NCBI RefSeq assembly: GCF_004054195.1
Contig: NZ_SBIW01000001.1
Location: 62,001-126,000 of the forward strand
DNA from: Mucilaginibacter gilvus
Lineage (GTDB): Bacteria > Bacteroidota > Bacteroidia > Sphingobacteriales > Sphingobacteriaceae
Reading direction: 5' to 3'
DNA length: 64,000 nt
This document shows positions 51,125 through 59,947 of the stretch, one piece after another. The notes beneath the pieces were generated by a model that was not told the DNA's origin, searched no databases, and saw nothing but the letters and a program-made list of their open reading frames with translations. Position 1 is the stretch's first letter; every line of letters begins with the position of its first letter. The position numbers were made by a program, and so were the translations under genes.

Positions 51125-52759
51125 ATGTCTGATACAATCGAATTGAACGACAAACTCGTTTCTGAGTTGCGCGACATTGCTAAAAGTTTAGGTATTGCCA
51201 CCGCCGATGAGCTTAGAAAAGCCCAACTGATAGTTGCAATAGTTGAACAACAGCAATTAATAGAAGCCGCCCGCAGCCAGCAGAGCACCGTCGAAAATAA
51301 TTACGCTCCAAAAGCTGCTCCCGCAGAAACTGAAGCGCCAGAAGCCGAAGAAAAAACACGCAAAAGAACCCGCGTGGTAAAAGCTAAGAACGAACCAAGG
51401 GTAGAAGTACCTTTAAACGATACCAACTCATTTGAGCAGGATGAAGACGAGTTGGAGAATAACAACCGTGGCAACAACACCCCTGCAGTTTCGGCTACTA
51501 CTACCGAAACTGAAGAGGAGCAGGCCATACGTGCTGATCAATTGCCTGCCGCTGATACCCGCCCTCAAAAATTTGAACGCCGCGTTAATAATACAGGTAA
51601 CGGCCCTGCGCAAAAAAACCAGGAACCCGCCATTAACATGGATTTTGACAACGTAATTGTAAACGAAGGTGTGCTGGAAATTATGCCCGATGGCTATGGC
51701 TTCCTGCGCTCATCAGATTATAACTACCTCACATCTCCGGATGATATATATGTATCGCAGTCGCAAATAAAATTGTTCGGCCTTAAAACCGGCGATACAG
51801 TGCGCGGTAGCATCCGCCCACCAAAAGAAGGCGAAAAATATTTCCCATTGGTACGTGTAGAAGCCATTAACGGTAGGATCCCTGCCGAAGTGCGAGACCG
51901 TGTACCTTTCGACCACTTAACCCCGCTTTTCCCGTCCGAAAAACTGAGCCTGTTCACTGATGCCGGTAACTATTCTACCCGTATTATGGACCTGTTCTCG
52001 CCTATCGGTAAAGGCCAGCGCGGATTAATTGTAGCGCAGCCAAAAACGGGTAAAACCATGTTGTTGAAGGATGTTGCTAACGCGATTGCCAAAAACCACC
52101 CCGAAGTTTACCTGATCATCTTATTAATTGATGAGCGACCCGAGGAGGTTACCGATATGGCCCGCAGTGTACGCGCCGAGGTAGTATCGTCAACTTTTGA
52201 TGAGCCTGCAGAGCGCCACGTAAAAATTGCCAATATTGTATTAGAGAAAGCAAAACGCATGGTAGAGTGCGGGCACGATGTTGTTATTCTGCTGGATTCT
52301 ATCACCCGTTTGGCGCGTGCCTATAACACGGTTGCCCCTGCATCCGGTAAAATATTATCGGGTGGTGTGGACGCTAACGCGCTGCATAAGCCGAAACGCT
52401 TTTTTGGTGCGGCCCGTAACATTGAGGATGGCGGTTCGTTAACCATCATCGCTACGGCACTTACCGAAACCGGCTCTAAAATGGATGAGGTTATCTTTGA
52501 AGAATTTAAAGGTACAGGGAACATGGAGCTGCAGTTGGATCGTAAATTATCCAACAAACGCATCTTCCCGGCTATTGATATCACAGCATCGAGCACCCGC
52601 CGCGACGACCTGTTGCTTGACCGCGACACGTTACAACGCATCTGGATTTTGCGTAATCACCTTGCCGATATGAATTCACAGGAGAGTATGGAGTTTTTAC
52701 AGGCTCAGATAAGAGGTACAAAAACTAACGAAGAGTTCCTGATTTCGATGAATTCATAA
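51125..52759 (+). CDS. rho: Transcription termination factor Rho
   Basis: 544 aa, longer than the about 420 aa E. coli protein because of a charged insertion (residues about 45-165: [34 protein letters not shown]) between the Rho_N helical part and the RNA-binding cold-shock-like domain ([19 protein letters not shown]). The ATPase core has P306-K-T-G-K-T311 (QPKTGKT), Walker [17 protein letters not shown] and [15 protein letters not shown]. Such insertions are usual in Bacteroidota. A terminator follows at 52775-52811. Confidence 0.97.
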   Translation: MSDTIELNDKLVSELRDIAKSLGIATADELRKAQLIVAIVEQQQLIEAARSQQSTVENNYAPKAAPAETEAPEAEEKTRKRTRVVKAKNEPRVEVPLNDTNSFEQDEDELENNNRGNNTPAVSATTTETEEEQAIRADQLPAADTRPQKFERRVNNTGNGPAQKNQEPAINMDFDNVIVNEGVLEIMPDGYGFLRSSDYNYLTSPDDIYVSQSQIKLFGLKTGDTVRGSIRPPKEGEKYFPLVRVEAINGRIPAEVRDRVPFDHLTPLFPSEKLSLFTDAGNYSTRIMDLFSPIGKGQRGLIVAQPKTGKTMLLKDVANAIAKNHPEVYLIILLIDERPEEVTDMARSVRAEVVSSTFDEPAERHVKIANIVLEKAKRMVECGHDVVILLDSITRLARAYNTVAPASGKILSGGVDANALHKPKRFFGAARNIEDGGSLTIIATALTETGSKMDEVIFEEFKGTGNMELQLDRKLSNKRIFPAIDITASSTRRDDLLLDRDTLQRIWILRNHLADMNSQESMEFLQAQIRGTKTNEEFLISMNS

Positions 52760-52774
52760 TATATTTATATATAT

Positions 52775-52811
52775 GGAGTTATAATTTAGCACAATGTTAA
52801 TTTATAACTCC
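52775..52811 (+). terminator. Terminator of rho
   Basis: GGAGTTATAA (52775-52784) pairs with TTATAACTCC (52802-52811). A T6 run begins at 52815. Confidence 0.8.
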
Positions 52812-52850
52812 GTGTTTTTTATAAAAATAATGATACCTTCATAACCAATT

Positions 52851-53591
52851 ATGAGGAGGCGAGTAAAAAAACATCTTCCGAATGCCATAACGTGCGCAAA
52901 TCTGTTTAGCGGCTGTGTGGGCATCGTGTTTGCTTTCCAGGATAACCTGGTAATTGCATCCTATGCCATTTTTTTGGCGGCCATTTTTGACTTTTTCGAC
53001 GGCTTTGCCTCCAGGGTTTTAAATTCAACCTCCTGCATCGGTAAAGACCTTGATTCGCTGGCAGATATGGTAAGCTTTGGCTTTTTACCCTCGGCCATTA
53101 TGTACGAGTTGCTTTTACAAGCTCCGCAAACGGGCATAAGCACCTGGCTTAATTTCATCGCTTTCCTCATCCCTGTATTCTCGGCATTAAGGCTGGCTAA
53201 ATTCAATACAGATACCCGCCAGGCCGAAAGCTTTATAGGCCTCCCTACCCCGGCAAACGCCATCCTCATCGCTTCGTTCCCGTTGATATTAGAACAATAC
53301 GATGGTTTAGACCGCTACATTTTAAACCCTTATGGTTTAATTAGCTTTATTATAGTGATGTGCATCCTGCTGGTGGCCGAAATACCGCTTATGTCGCTCA
53401 AATTCAAGAACCGCGATTTCAACAAAAACTTTTACCGTTATTTATTGCTGCTGTTTTCGGCAATACTCATACTATTTTTTAAATTTGCGGCAGTTCCGGT
53501 GGTCATTGTAATGTATATCACCTTATCGTTAATTCAACTAAAATTTGCCGACGATACCATCATGAGCGGTTCGCACAGAAAATCAGCTTAA
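52851..53591 (+). CDS. pssA: CDP-diacylglycerol--serine O-phosphatidyltransferase
   Basis: 246 aa membrane enzyme making phosphatidylserine, the precursor of phosphatidylethanolamine. The CDP-alcohol phosphotransferase motif is complete: D-G-F-A-S-R, then G-K-D-L-D-S-L-A-D, in FFDGFASRVLNSTSCIGKD. About seven hydrophobic segments. The start ATG gives MRRRVKKHLPNAITCANLFSGC, the usual N-terminus. purS follows 31 bp later on the same strand. Confidence 0.94.
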   Translation: MRRRVKKHLPNAITCANLFSGCVGIVFAFQDNLVIASYAIFLAAIFDFFDGFASRVLNSTSCIGKDLDSLADMVSFGFLPSAIMYELLLQAPQTGISTWLNFIAFLIPVFSALRLAKFNTDTRQAESFIGLPTPANAILIASFPLILEQYDGLDRYILNPYGLISFIIVMCILLVAEIPLMSLKFKNRDFNKNFYRYLLLLFSAILILFFKFAAVPVVIVMYITLSLIQLKFADDTIMSGSHRKSA

Positions 53592-53622
53592 GGTAGTATC
53601 CTCCTAACACACAATCACACAG

Positions 53623-53880
53623 ATGAAAAAGTTCCTGGCCGAAATTGATGTAATGCCGAAAAAAGAAATTCTTGACCCGCAAGGCAAAGCCGTAACCGGC
53701 AGTATGAAGAATTTAGGTTTATCCGAAATTCAAAACGTACGCATAGGCAAGCACATTTCCCTCGAAATTGAAGCCGATAGCACCGAAACCGCCAACGCCA
53801 AAGTTGACGAGGCCTGCAAAAACCTCCTGGCTAACCTTATTATGGAAAGCTATAGCTTTAAGCTGGAAGAAGTAGCTTAG
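53623..53880 (+). CDS. purS: Phosphoribosylformylglycinamidine synthase subunit PurS
   Basis: 85 aa, family length. Small subunit that bridges PurL and PurQ in the fourth step of purine synthesis. Features: KKFLAEIDVMPKKEILDPQGKAV, NLGLSEIQNVRIGKHISLEIEA, and ACKNLLANLIMESYSFKLEE. purL and purQ are not next to it. It may be co-transcribed with pssA. The 50-nt palindrome at 53939 ends the transcript. Confidence 0.93.
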   Translation: MKKFLAEIDVMPKKEILDPQGKAVTGSMKNLGLSEIQNVRIGKHISLEIEADSTETANAKVDEACKNLLANLIMESYSFKLEEVA

Positions 53881-53938
53881 GTAAGTTTAAAGTCGAAAGT
53901 ATAAAGTTAAAAGTCTGAAGAGGGCTAATTTTAAATAC

Positions 53939-53988
53939 GTAATAAAAGAGGAAGGCAAACACATGTGTTTGCCTTCCTCTTTTATTAC
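53939..53988. terminator. Perfect 50-nt palindrome, bidirectional terminator
   Basis: 25 bp on each side are exactly complementary with no loop (centre CACA|TGTG). Both ends are T/A-rich (AATAAAAG/CTTTTATT), so it can stop transcription from purS on the plus strand and from the Hpt gene on the minus strand. It is flanked by short AAAGTCGAAAGTATAAAG-type repeats on both sides. Confidence 0.88.
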
Positions 53989-54024
53989 CGAACTTTCGAC
54001 TTTATACTTTCGACTTTGAACTTC

Positions 54025-54402
54025 TTAAAGGTTCGCTTCTTTCTCTATCTTAATTTTATTCAGCTCTATCAGGTTTTTGTTCACCATGGTTTTTACCATG
54101 TTAAATGTAGCGATGATCTCGGGTGGGTTAGCGGCACCGGTCTTGCAGGCTATTTCTACCTCTTGTATGGTAGCCTGGCACCAGGGCATACCAAAAAAGC
54201 CCAAATTTGGTTTCAGTTTATGCGACGCCTGAGCGGCAACTACCCAATCCTGCGCATTAATGGCATCGGTAATGGCGGCCAGCAACTGCGGGGTTTGGTC
54301 TAAAAACATGGCTATCGAATCAACAATAAAGTCGTCGGCACCATCGGCTATTTCGTATAAAAAAGCAAGATCAAGGTCTTGGTCTGGTATGTTATCGGCC
54401 AT
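54025..54402 (-). CDS. Stand-alone Hpt (histidine phosphotransfer) protein
   Basis: 125 aa, all-helical. The phosphorylatable H61 is in AQASHKLKPNLGFFG, the classical HxLKxxxxxxG pattern. It would shuttle phosphate between a hybrid histidine kinase and a response regulator. No kinase gene adjoins. The hybrid kinase at 16278-19544 is a possible but unproven donor. It starts 16 bp after folK on the same strand, so co-transcription is likely, though a TACTTTTG element at 54420-54427 may give it its own promoter. Confidence 0.9.
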   Translation of the reverse strand: MADNIPDQDLDLAFLYEIADGADDFIVDSIAMFLDQTPQLLAAITDAINAQDWVVAAQASHKLKPNLGFFGMPWCQATIQEVEIACKTGAANPPEIIATFNMVKTMVNKNLIELNKIKIEKEANL

Positions 54403-54418
54403 CGTACAGGTTTATATT

Positions 54419-54904
54419 TCAAAAGTATACTTTTTTTACAATCAAGCTGTCTTTTAGCTCATTTTTGAGTGCTAAAATGTTTTTATTTAACCGGGGGTGC
54501 AAAAACTCCGGGGCTATCTCGGCTAAGGGTTCCAGCGTAAAGCGGCGGTTATGCAGTTCGGGATGCGGTACTATCAGGCCCGGCTCGTTGACAACCGCGT
54601 CGCCATAAAATAAAATATCGATATCGATAATGCGCGAGCCCCATTTTTCCTCGCGCTTACGTCCCATCAGTAACTCTATAGCCAGTATTTTTTCTAACAC
54701 GTGCCGTGCGGTAAGATTGGTTTGCAGCGTAATAACCCGGTTAAGATAATCGGGCTGGTCGGTTTTACCCCACGATTGCGTTTCGTAAACGGCGGAGGCT
54801 TTGGTTACAGGCGCAACAAGCTGCTCGATATACATAATAGCCTCTTGCAAAAACAATTCCCGGTTGCCAAGGTTAGTCCCCAATAGTAAAAAAACAGTAA
54901 CCAT
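54419..54904 (-). CDS. folK: 2-amino-4-hydroxy-6-hydroxymethyldihydropteridine diphosphokinase
   Basis: 161 aa, normal length. Transfers pyrophosphate from ATP to 6-hydroxymethyl-dihydropterin in folate synthesis. Motifs: FLLLGTNLGNRELFL, SAVYETQSWG, ELLMGRKREEKWGSRIIDIDILFYGD with the two metal-binding Asp residues, and VPHPELHNRRFTLEPLAEIAP. Divergent from sppA. Confidence 0.95.
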   Translation of the reverse strand: MVTVFLLLGTNLGNRELFLQEAIMYIEQLVAPVTKASAVYETQSWGKTDQPDYLNRVITLQTNLTARHVLEKILAIELLMGRKREEKWGSRIIDIDILFYGDAVVNEPGLIVPHPELHNRRFTLEPLAEIAPEFLHPRLNKNILALKNELKDSLIVKKVYF

Positions 54905-54960
54905 GTTGTAACAAATAGTATATATCGGGCTCTTAATAACATTAAACAGGCCCTATTTAG

Positions 54961-54968
54961 TAAGTTTG
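54961..54968 (+). promoter_or_regulatory. Putative -7 element of sppA
   Basis: TAAGTTTG matches TAnnTTTG and lies 26 nt before the sppA start. No clear -33 element. Confidence 0.5.
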
Positions 54969-54994
54969 CATATATAAATGATTTATAACAGTTA

Positions 54995-56791
54995 ATGAAA
55001 CAATTCTTCAAATTTGTATTGGCCTCGTTTGTAGGTGTTATTCTCTCAGTCTTCGTTCTATTTGTTTTGTTTGCTATTTTAATAGGTGGAATAATAGCCT
55101 CTTCGAGCTCCAGCAAAACATCCGATGTTGATTCGAATTCTATTCTGCATATTAAGATAGATTACCCTGTAAACGAACGTACTCCACACAATCCGCTCGC
55201 CGAAATTCCCTTTCTGGGGCTCGATTCGAAAAAAGAGCCAGGGCTGAACGATATTTTGGCCAGCATTAAAAAAGGCAAGAACGACGAAAACATTAAAGGT
55301 ATTTTTCTGGACGAAAGCTATATGATGCAGGGCCAGGCCACTACCGAAGAAATTCGTAACGCGCTTATCGACTTTAAAAAGTCGGGCAAGTTTGTGGTGG
55401 CATATTCGGAAATTTACACCCAAGGCTTTTACTACCTGGCTTCTGTTGCTGATAAAGTTTACATGAACCCAAAAGGCATCATCGAATTTAAAGGTTTCAG
55501 TTCGGAAGTTACCTTCCTGAAAGGTGCGATGGATAAACTGGGCATCGAAGCACAGATCATCAAGGTAGGTACTTACAAAAGCGCTGTAGAGCCCTTCTTT
55601 TTAACAAAAATGAGCGATGCCAACCGCGAGCAGGTTACCTCCTACTTAGGGTCGATGTATAACCATTTTTTGACCGGGATAAGCACCAGCCGCCATATTA
55701 ATAAAGATTCGCTTTTCAATTACGCCAATAACGGTACCATACAGGAGCCGGAAGACGCGTTGAAATACAAACTGGTTGACGGATTGAAATACAAGGACGA
55801 GATCTTAAGCGACCTGAAAAAGCGAACCAGTATCTCTGAAAAAGACGACCTGCACAGCGTTGAACTTGGCGACTACGTAAAAAGCGAAGCGAAGGAAGAC
55901 GATGATAAAAACGACGAGAAAAAAACCTCTTCAAAAAACCGCATAGCGGTGATATACGCGTCGGGCGAAATTAACGGCGGCGATGGCGATGATAATAGCA
56001 TTGGTTCCGAAAAGATCTCCAAAGCTATCCGCAAGGCACGTACCGACGATAAAGTAAAAGCTATTGTACTGAGGGTAAACTCACCGGGCGGAAGTTCGCT
56101 GGCCTCTGATGTGATCTGGCGCGAGGTGATGCTTACCAAAAAGGTAAAACCTATCATTGTTTCCATGGGTGATGTGGCTGCTTCTGGTGGTTATTATATC
56201 GCCTGCGCGGCAGACTCTATTTATGCCGAGCCAAATACCATTACCGGCTCTATCGGCATCTTTGCCGTGCTGCCCAACATGCAGAAATTTTTTAATGATA
56301 AACTGGGGATTACTTTCGATGGTGTAAAAACCGGTAAGTACGCCGATCTGGGGGATGTAAGTCGCCCGTTAACGCCGGAGGAAAAAGCAATCCTGCAAAA
56401 AAGCGTGAACCGCGGTTACGATACTTTCACCAAAGCCGTTGCTGCGGGTCGTAAAAAATCACAGGCATATATCAATTCCATTGGCCAGGGCCGTGTGTGG
56501 ACGGGCGAACAAGCTTTGAAAAATGGCTTGGTTGATAAACTTGGTAACATCAACGATGCGGTAGCATCTGCCGCCAAAAAAGCGAACCTGAAAGAATACC
56601 AATTGGTAAACTACCCTGAGCAAAAAAGCGTTTTCAGCAAATTAGGGCAAGGTTTTTCCGCACAGGTGAAAGCTCATTTTGTAAAGGCCGAACTTGGCGA
56701 AAACTACAAATACTACGAGCAAATAAAAGGCGTAACCCAAATGATGCGCACCCCGCAGGCACGTATGCCTTACGATGTGGTTATAAAATAA
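54995..56791 (+). CDS. sppA: Signal peptide peptidase SppA (67K type)
   Basis: 598 aa, the duplicated long form. An N-terminal anchor helix (FVLASFVGVILSVFVLFVLFAILIGGII) puts the two peptidase S49 domains in the periplasm. The first half has the general-base Lys in GTYKSAVEPF. The second half has the nucleophile Ser in MGDVAASGGYYIACAAD. An acidic/lysine linker (EAKEDDDKNDEKKTSSKN) joins them. It degrades cleaved signal peptides in the inner membrane. Terminator at 56817-56838. Confidence 0.95.
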   Translation: MKQFFKFVLASFVGVILSVFVLFVLFAILIGGIIASSSSSKTSDVDSNSILHIKIDYPVNERTPHNPLAEIPFLGLDSKKEPGLNDILASIKKGKNDENIKGIFLDESYMMQGQATTEEIRNALIDFKKSGKFVVAYSEIYTQGFYYLASVADKVYMNPKGIIEFKGFSSEVTFLKGAMDKLGIEAQIIKVGTYKSAVEPFFLTKMSDANREQVTSYLGSMYNHFLTGISTSRHINKDSLFNYANNGTIQEPEDALKYKLVDGLKYKDEILSDLKKRTSISEKDDLHSVELGDYVKSEAKEDDDKNDEKKTSSKNRIAVIYASGEINGGDGDDNSIGSEKISKAIRKARTDDKVKAIVLRVNSPGGSSLASDVIWREVMLTKKVKPIIVSMGDVAASGGYYIACAADSIYAEPNTITGSIGIFAVLPNMQKFFNDKLGITFDGVKTGKYADLGDVSRPLTPEEKAILQKSVNRGYDTFTKAVAAGRKKSQAYINSIGQGRVWTGEQALKNGLVDKLGNINDAVASAAKKANLKEYQLVNYPEQKSVFSKLGQGFSAQVKAHFVKAELGENYKYYEQIKGVTQMMRTPQARMPYDVVIK

Positions 56792-56816
56792 TTTTGTGTC
56801 TAAATATTTTATGGAG

Positions 56817-56838
56817 AAGCTGCCTGGGAGGGCGGCTT
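56817..56838 (+). terminator. Terminator of sppA
   Basis: AAGCTGCC pairs with GGCGGCTT (one G-T pair), with a 6-nt loop, followed by a T run. Confidence 0.85.
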
Positions 56839-56929
56839 TTTTTGTTTTATTAATTTTTAGCTACTTAATGCAAGTGGCTCATTTGCGCCAACGTATGTGT
56901 TCACTAAGTTTGTATATTTATATTCAATT

Positions 56930-57226
56930 ATGATTAAAATATTCAGAATAGGCACTTATATTTTTCTTTTGCTTTTAATGACGTTATACATTTATTTAAA
57001 CTATTTCGCTCCGATTAAGGACAGGTTAGACCCGTTTGTATTTGGCATTTGGAGTTATTGGCTTTTCCTTGCTTTTCTTGTAGCTGTCGTTTTATATATG
57101 CTGGTGATTAACATTAAATCGCGTACAGCAAAAATGCCCTTGGTGATTATTGCCTATTTATTTTATTTTTACACAACATATATAATGACAGGTAATATAC
57201 TCTATCCAAAATTGCTCTTCTTTTAA
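56930..57226 (+). CDS. Small membrane protein of unknown function
   Basis: 98 aa from the ATG at 56930 (MIKIFRIGTYIFLLLL). Three hydrophobic segments: IGTYIFLLLLMTLYIYL, IWSYWLFLAFLVAVVLYMLVI and LVIIAYLFYFYTTYIM. Short charged loops (KDRLDP, KSRTAK). The gene is AT-rich and stands alone between sppA and polX. No family recognised. Confidence 0.6.
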   Translation: MIKIFRIGTYIFLLLLMTLYIYLNYFAPIKDRLDPFVFGIWSYWLFLAFLVAVVLYMLVINIKSRTAKMPLVIIAYLFYFYTTYIMTGNILYPKLLFF

Positions 57227-57428
57227 TCGACTAATCTTTCCTGCACGTTATCGTTACATAATCTCTGCGCTCTCTACCATATAAATCCAAAACATATTGC
57301 ATCTCTGTGTTCCTTAATGCCACTTCAGGGTTTTTTGGAGCTAAAAACACTTCCTCCATCCCGTTGTTCAATTATAAATAAAGCCGCAAATTACCACTGC
57401 CTTTTGTATTTTTACCGCAAACCAATTT

Positions 57429-59105
57429 ATGGAAAACAAGCCCATAGCCCGTACGCTTCGCCTGCTCTCGCAATTGATGGAATTGCACGAGGTTAACCCC
57501 TTCAAAATTAAATCCATAGCCAACGCTGCTTTTAAGGTGGATAAGCTGCCCTTCCCCATTGCCGGTAAAACTATTGCCGAACTGGAGAAGATAGACGGTA
57601 TTGGCAAAAGCCTTGCCGCCAAAATAGCCGAACTGCTGGAAACCGGCACAATGGCCGAACTACAGGAAATGCTGGAGAAAACCCCGGAGGGCATTGTGGA
57701 AATGATGGGCATTAAAGGCATCGGCGCTAAAAAAGTGGCTACGATATGGCACGAACTGGGCATCGAAAACGTGGGCGAGCTATACTACGCCTGCAACGAA
57801 AACCGGTTAATAGAAGCCAAAGGCTTCGGTTTGAAAACGCAGGACGAGATCCGCAGGCTGATCGAATTCAGGATGGCGGGCAATGGCAAATTCCTATACG
57901 CGCAGGTAGAGGAAGAGGCAAAACTGCTGATGGACGAGATAAAGAGCATCTTCCCGGAAGCTTTAAAACATTTTGCGGGTGAATTTCGCCGCTTAAATGA
58001 AGTTATTACCGAACTGGTAATTGTGATAGGCAGCCTTAACCAGCATATCGCGTTCAATGCGCTGGCCAATTCGCAGATCCTTGGTAATGTTAGTTTGAAT
58101 GGCGATCACATTAGCGGCGAACTAAAAAACGGACTACTGGTGGATATTGTTTGTGTGGATAAGGCTGAATATTATAAAGAACTGTTTATAAATACCGGCA
58201 CCGATGAACACGTCCATGCTGTGATGAATTTGATGACCCAAGAGCTGGAAGAACCATCGAGCGAGGAATTTATATACAAGAAAGCAGGGCTCGCCTGGAT
58301 GCAGCCGGAACTACGCGAGGGTGATACCTTTATAGAACGGGCCGGTAACAACACGTTGCCTACCCTCATCACCTATCACGACCTGAAAGGCACCCTGCAC
58401 AATCACAGCAACTGGAGCGATGGCGTAAACACCATTGAAGAAATGGCCCTGTGCTGCCGCGATGAATTAAAGCTGGGGTATTTAGGCATGTGCGATCATA
58501 GCAAGAGCGCTTTCTACGCCAAGGGTTTAAGCATCGAACGGGTGTTGCAGCAACACGAGGAGATAGATCATCTGAATAAGAAACTTACAGACTTCCATAT
58601 ATTTAAAGGGATCGAATCGGACATTCTGAACGATGGTTCGCTGGATTACCCAGACGAGCTATTGCAGCGCTTCGATTTTATCGTGGCGTCGGTTCACTCC
58701 AATTTAAAAATGGCGGAAGATAAAGCTACCGCGAGGTTGATAAAAGCCATAGAAAACCCATACACCACCATATTGGGGCACCCTACCGGCAGGCTGTTAC
58801 TGAGCCGCAAAGGGTATGATATCGACTATAAAAAAGTGATAGATGCCTGCGCCGCCAACAAGGTGATCATCGAAATAAATGCCAACCCGGTACGTTTAGA
58901 CCTCGATTGGCGCTGGCACCAATATGCCCTGGATAAAGGTGTGATGCTATCCATAAACCCCGATGCGCACCGTAACAGCGGTTTCCTGGATATGGAATAC
59001 GGCGTAAATGTTGCCCGCAAGGGTGGCCTAACCAAAGAAATGTGCCTGAATGCGCTATCTTTGGACGGGATAAAAAAGGTTTTTGAATTGAAGAAGCCGA
59101 AGTAG
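57429..59105 (+). CDS. polX: DNA polymerase/3'-5' exonuclease PolX
   Basis: 558 aa, typical length. Base-excision repair polymerase with an added PHP exonuclease. N-terminal helix-hairpin-helix units (IDGIGKSLAAKIAELLETG, GIKGIGAKKVATIWHELG), then a polX nucleotidyltransferase region with no obvious GS...DID catalytic motif (VIGSLNQHIAFNALANSQ where it would be expected). From about residue 318 the PHP domain: GTLHNHSNWSDG, MCDHSKSAFYAKGL, FKGIESDIL, VASVHSN, GHPTGRLL, and NPDAHR. The weak polymerase site suggests nuclease activity may dominate. Confidence 0.9.
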   Translation: MENKPIARTLRLLSQLMELHEVNPFKIKSIANAAFKVDKLPFPIAGKTIAELEKIDGIGKSLAAKIAELLETGTMAELQEMLEKTPEGIVEMMGIKGIGAKKVATIWHELGIENVGELYYACNENRLIEAKGFGLKTQDEIRRLIEFRMAGNGKFLYAQVEEEAKLLMDEIKSIFPEALKHFAGEFRRLNEVITELVIVIGSLNQHIAFNALANSQILGNVSLNGDHISGELKNGLLVDIVCVDKAEYYKELFINTGTDEHVHAVMNLMTQELEEPSSEEFIYKKAGLAWMQPELREGDTFIERAGNNTLPTLITYHDLKGTLHNHSNWSDGVNTIEEMALCCRDELKLGYLGMCDHSKSAFYAKGLSIERVLQQHEEIDHLNKKLTDFHIFKGIESDILNDGSLDYPDELLQRFDFIVASVHSNLKMAEDKATARLIKAIENPYTTILGHPTGRLLLSRKGYDIDYKKVIDACAANKVIIEINANPVRLDLDWRWHQYALDKGVMLSINPDAHRNSGFLDMEYGVNVARKGGLTKEMCLNALSLDGIKKVFELKKPK

Positions 59106-59427
59106 AGTTGCATCGCTTTATCAGTTGACTCACCCCGACTACACTACGTTGGTCAACCCTCTCTACCTGCGGTAAAGAGGGTGAAGAAAATAAAATCCCT
59201 CCGTCGGGAGGGATTGGAAAATGCCACCTACCCGCGTTAGGGATTGCAGCGGATACCGGCCTGTGAATAAGGCCAGTGCAGTATGAGCGGAAAGCCCGCC
59301 CGAAGGGAACGCCAAGAATCCCGTTGGTTAAAACCCAACGACAGTGAATATAAAACAACATTATTGCCGCCCCTTTAGGGCACGGATGGATAAACAAAAT
59401 AGTGGCTTTAGCCCAAAAACAGTCATT
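59106..59427. repeat. Intergenic region with RNA-like folded repeats
   Basis: No gene. It holds a hairpin AATCCCTCC/GGAGGGATT near 59190-59217. Next is a compact structured block at 59234-59312 closed by GCGTT/AACGC, with an inner GGCCT/AGGCC hairpin (59258-59274). Then come CGTTGG/CCAACG (59322-59340) and a GCCCCTTTAGGGC hairpin. This arrangement looks like a dispersed Bacteroidota repeat with RNA-type folding. The frame across it that extends the next gene to 59344 is not coding. Confidence 0.65.
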
Positions 59428-59931
59428 ATGCGCCACAACCTCGAACAAACCCTTATAGATAAAATAACCGATACCCCTACCCTTGCCACCCGTATACAAG
59501 CATGGAAAGCCGAGGGCAAAAAGATAGTGTTCACCAATGGCGTGTTCGATCTGCTGCATTTGGGGCATATTACCTATATGGCCAAGGCTGCAGAACTGGG
59601 CGATAAACTGGTGATAGGCCTAAACGCTGATGCATCGGTTAAAAGGCTTAAGGGCGATAGCCGCCCCTTGAACGATCAAAGCACCCGCGCCGCACTACTG
59701 GCCGCCTTATTTTTTGTAGACGGGATAGTACTTTTCGAAGAAGATACCCCTCGCGACCTTATCGTTACCCTAATGCCGGACATATTAGTAAAGGGTGCCG
59801 ATTATACCATCGAAAACATTGCGGGTGCCAAAGAGGTGCTGGCCAACGGTGGCGAAGTAAAAACCATTAGCCTGGTGGAGGGTTACTCTTCAACCTCCAT
59901 TATCAACAAAATACGCGGACAAATAGCTTGA
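59428..59931 (+). CDS. rfaE2: D-glycero-beta-D-manno-heptose 1-phosphate adenylyltransferase
   Basis: 167 aa from the ATG at 59428 (MRHNLEQTLI). It forms ADP-heptose for lipopolysaccharide; equivalent to the C-terminal half of E. coli HldE. The nucleotidyltransferase fold shows VFTNGVFDLLHLGHITYM with the HxGH motif, GLNADASVKRLKGDSRP, LVKGADYT, and the C-terminal EGYSSTSIINKI. The kinase half is not in the window. The heptosyltransferase-like gene 16 bp downstream fits a core-sugar operon. Confidence 0.93.
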   Translation: MRHNLEQTLIDKITDTPTLATRIQAWKAEGKKIVFTNGVFDLLHLGHITYMAKAAELGDKLVIGLNADASVKRLKGDSRPLNDQSTRAALLAALFFVDGIVLFEEDTPRDLIVTLMPDILVKGADYTIENIAGAKEVLANGGEVKTISLVEGYSSTSIINKIRGQIA

Positions 59932-59947
59932 CCCACAATTTATAAAG

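Noticed and set aside
59344..59427. Extended start of the heptose adenylyltransferase
   Set aside because: The extra residues come from hairpin repeats; the family N-terminus begins near 59428.
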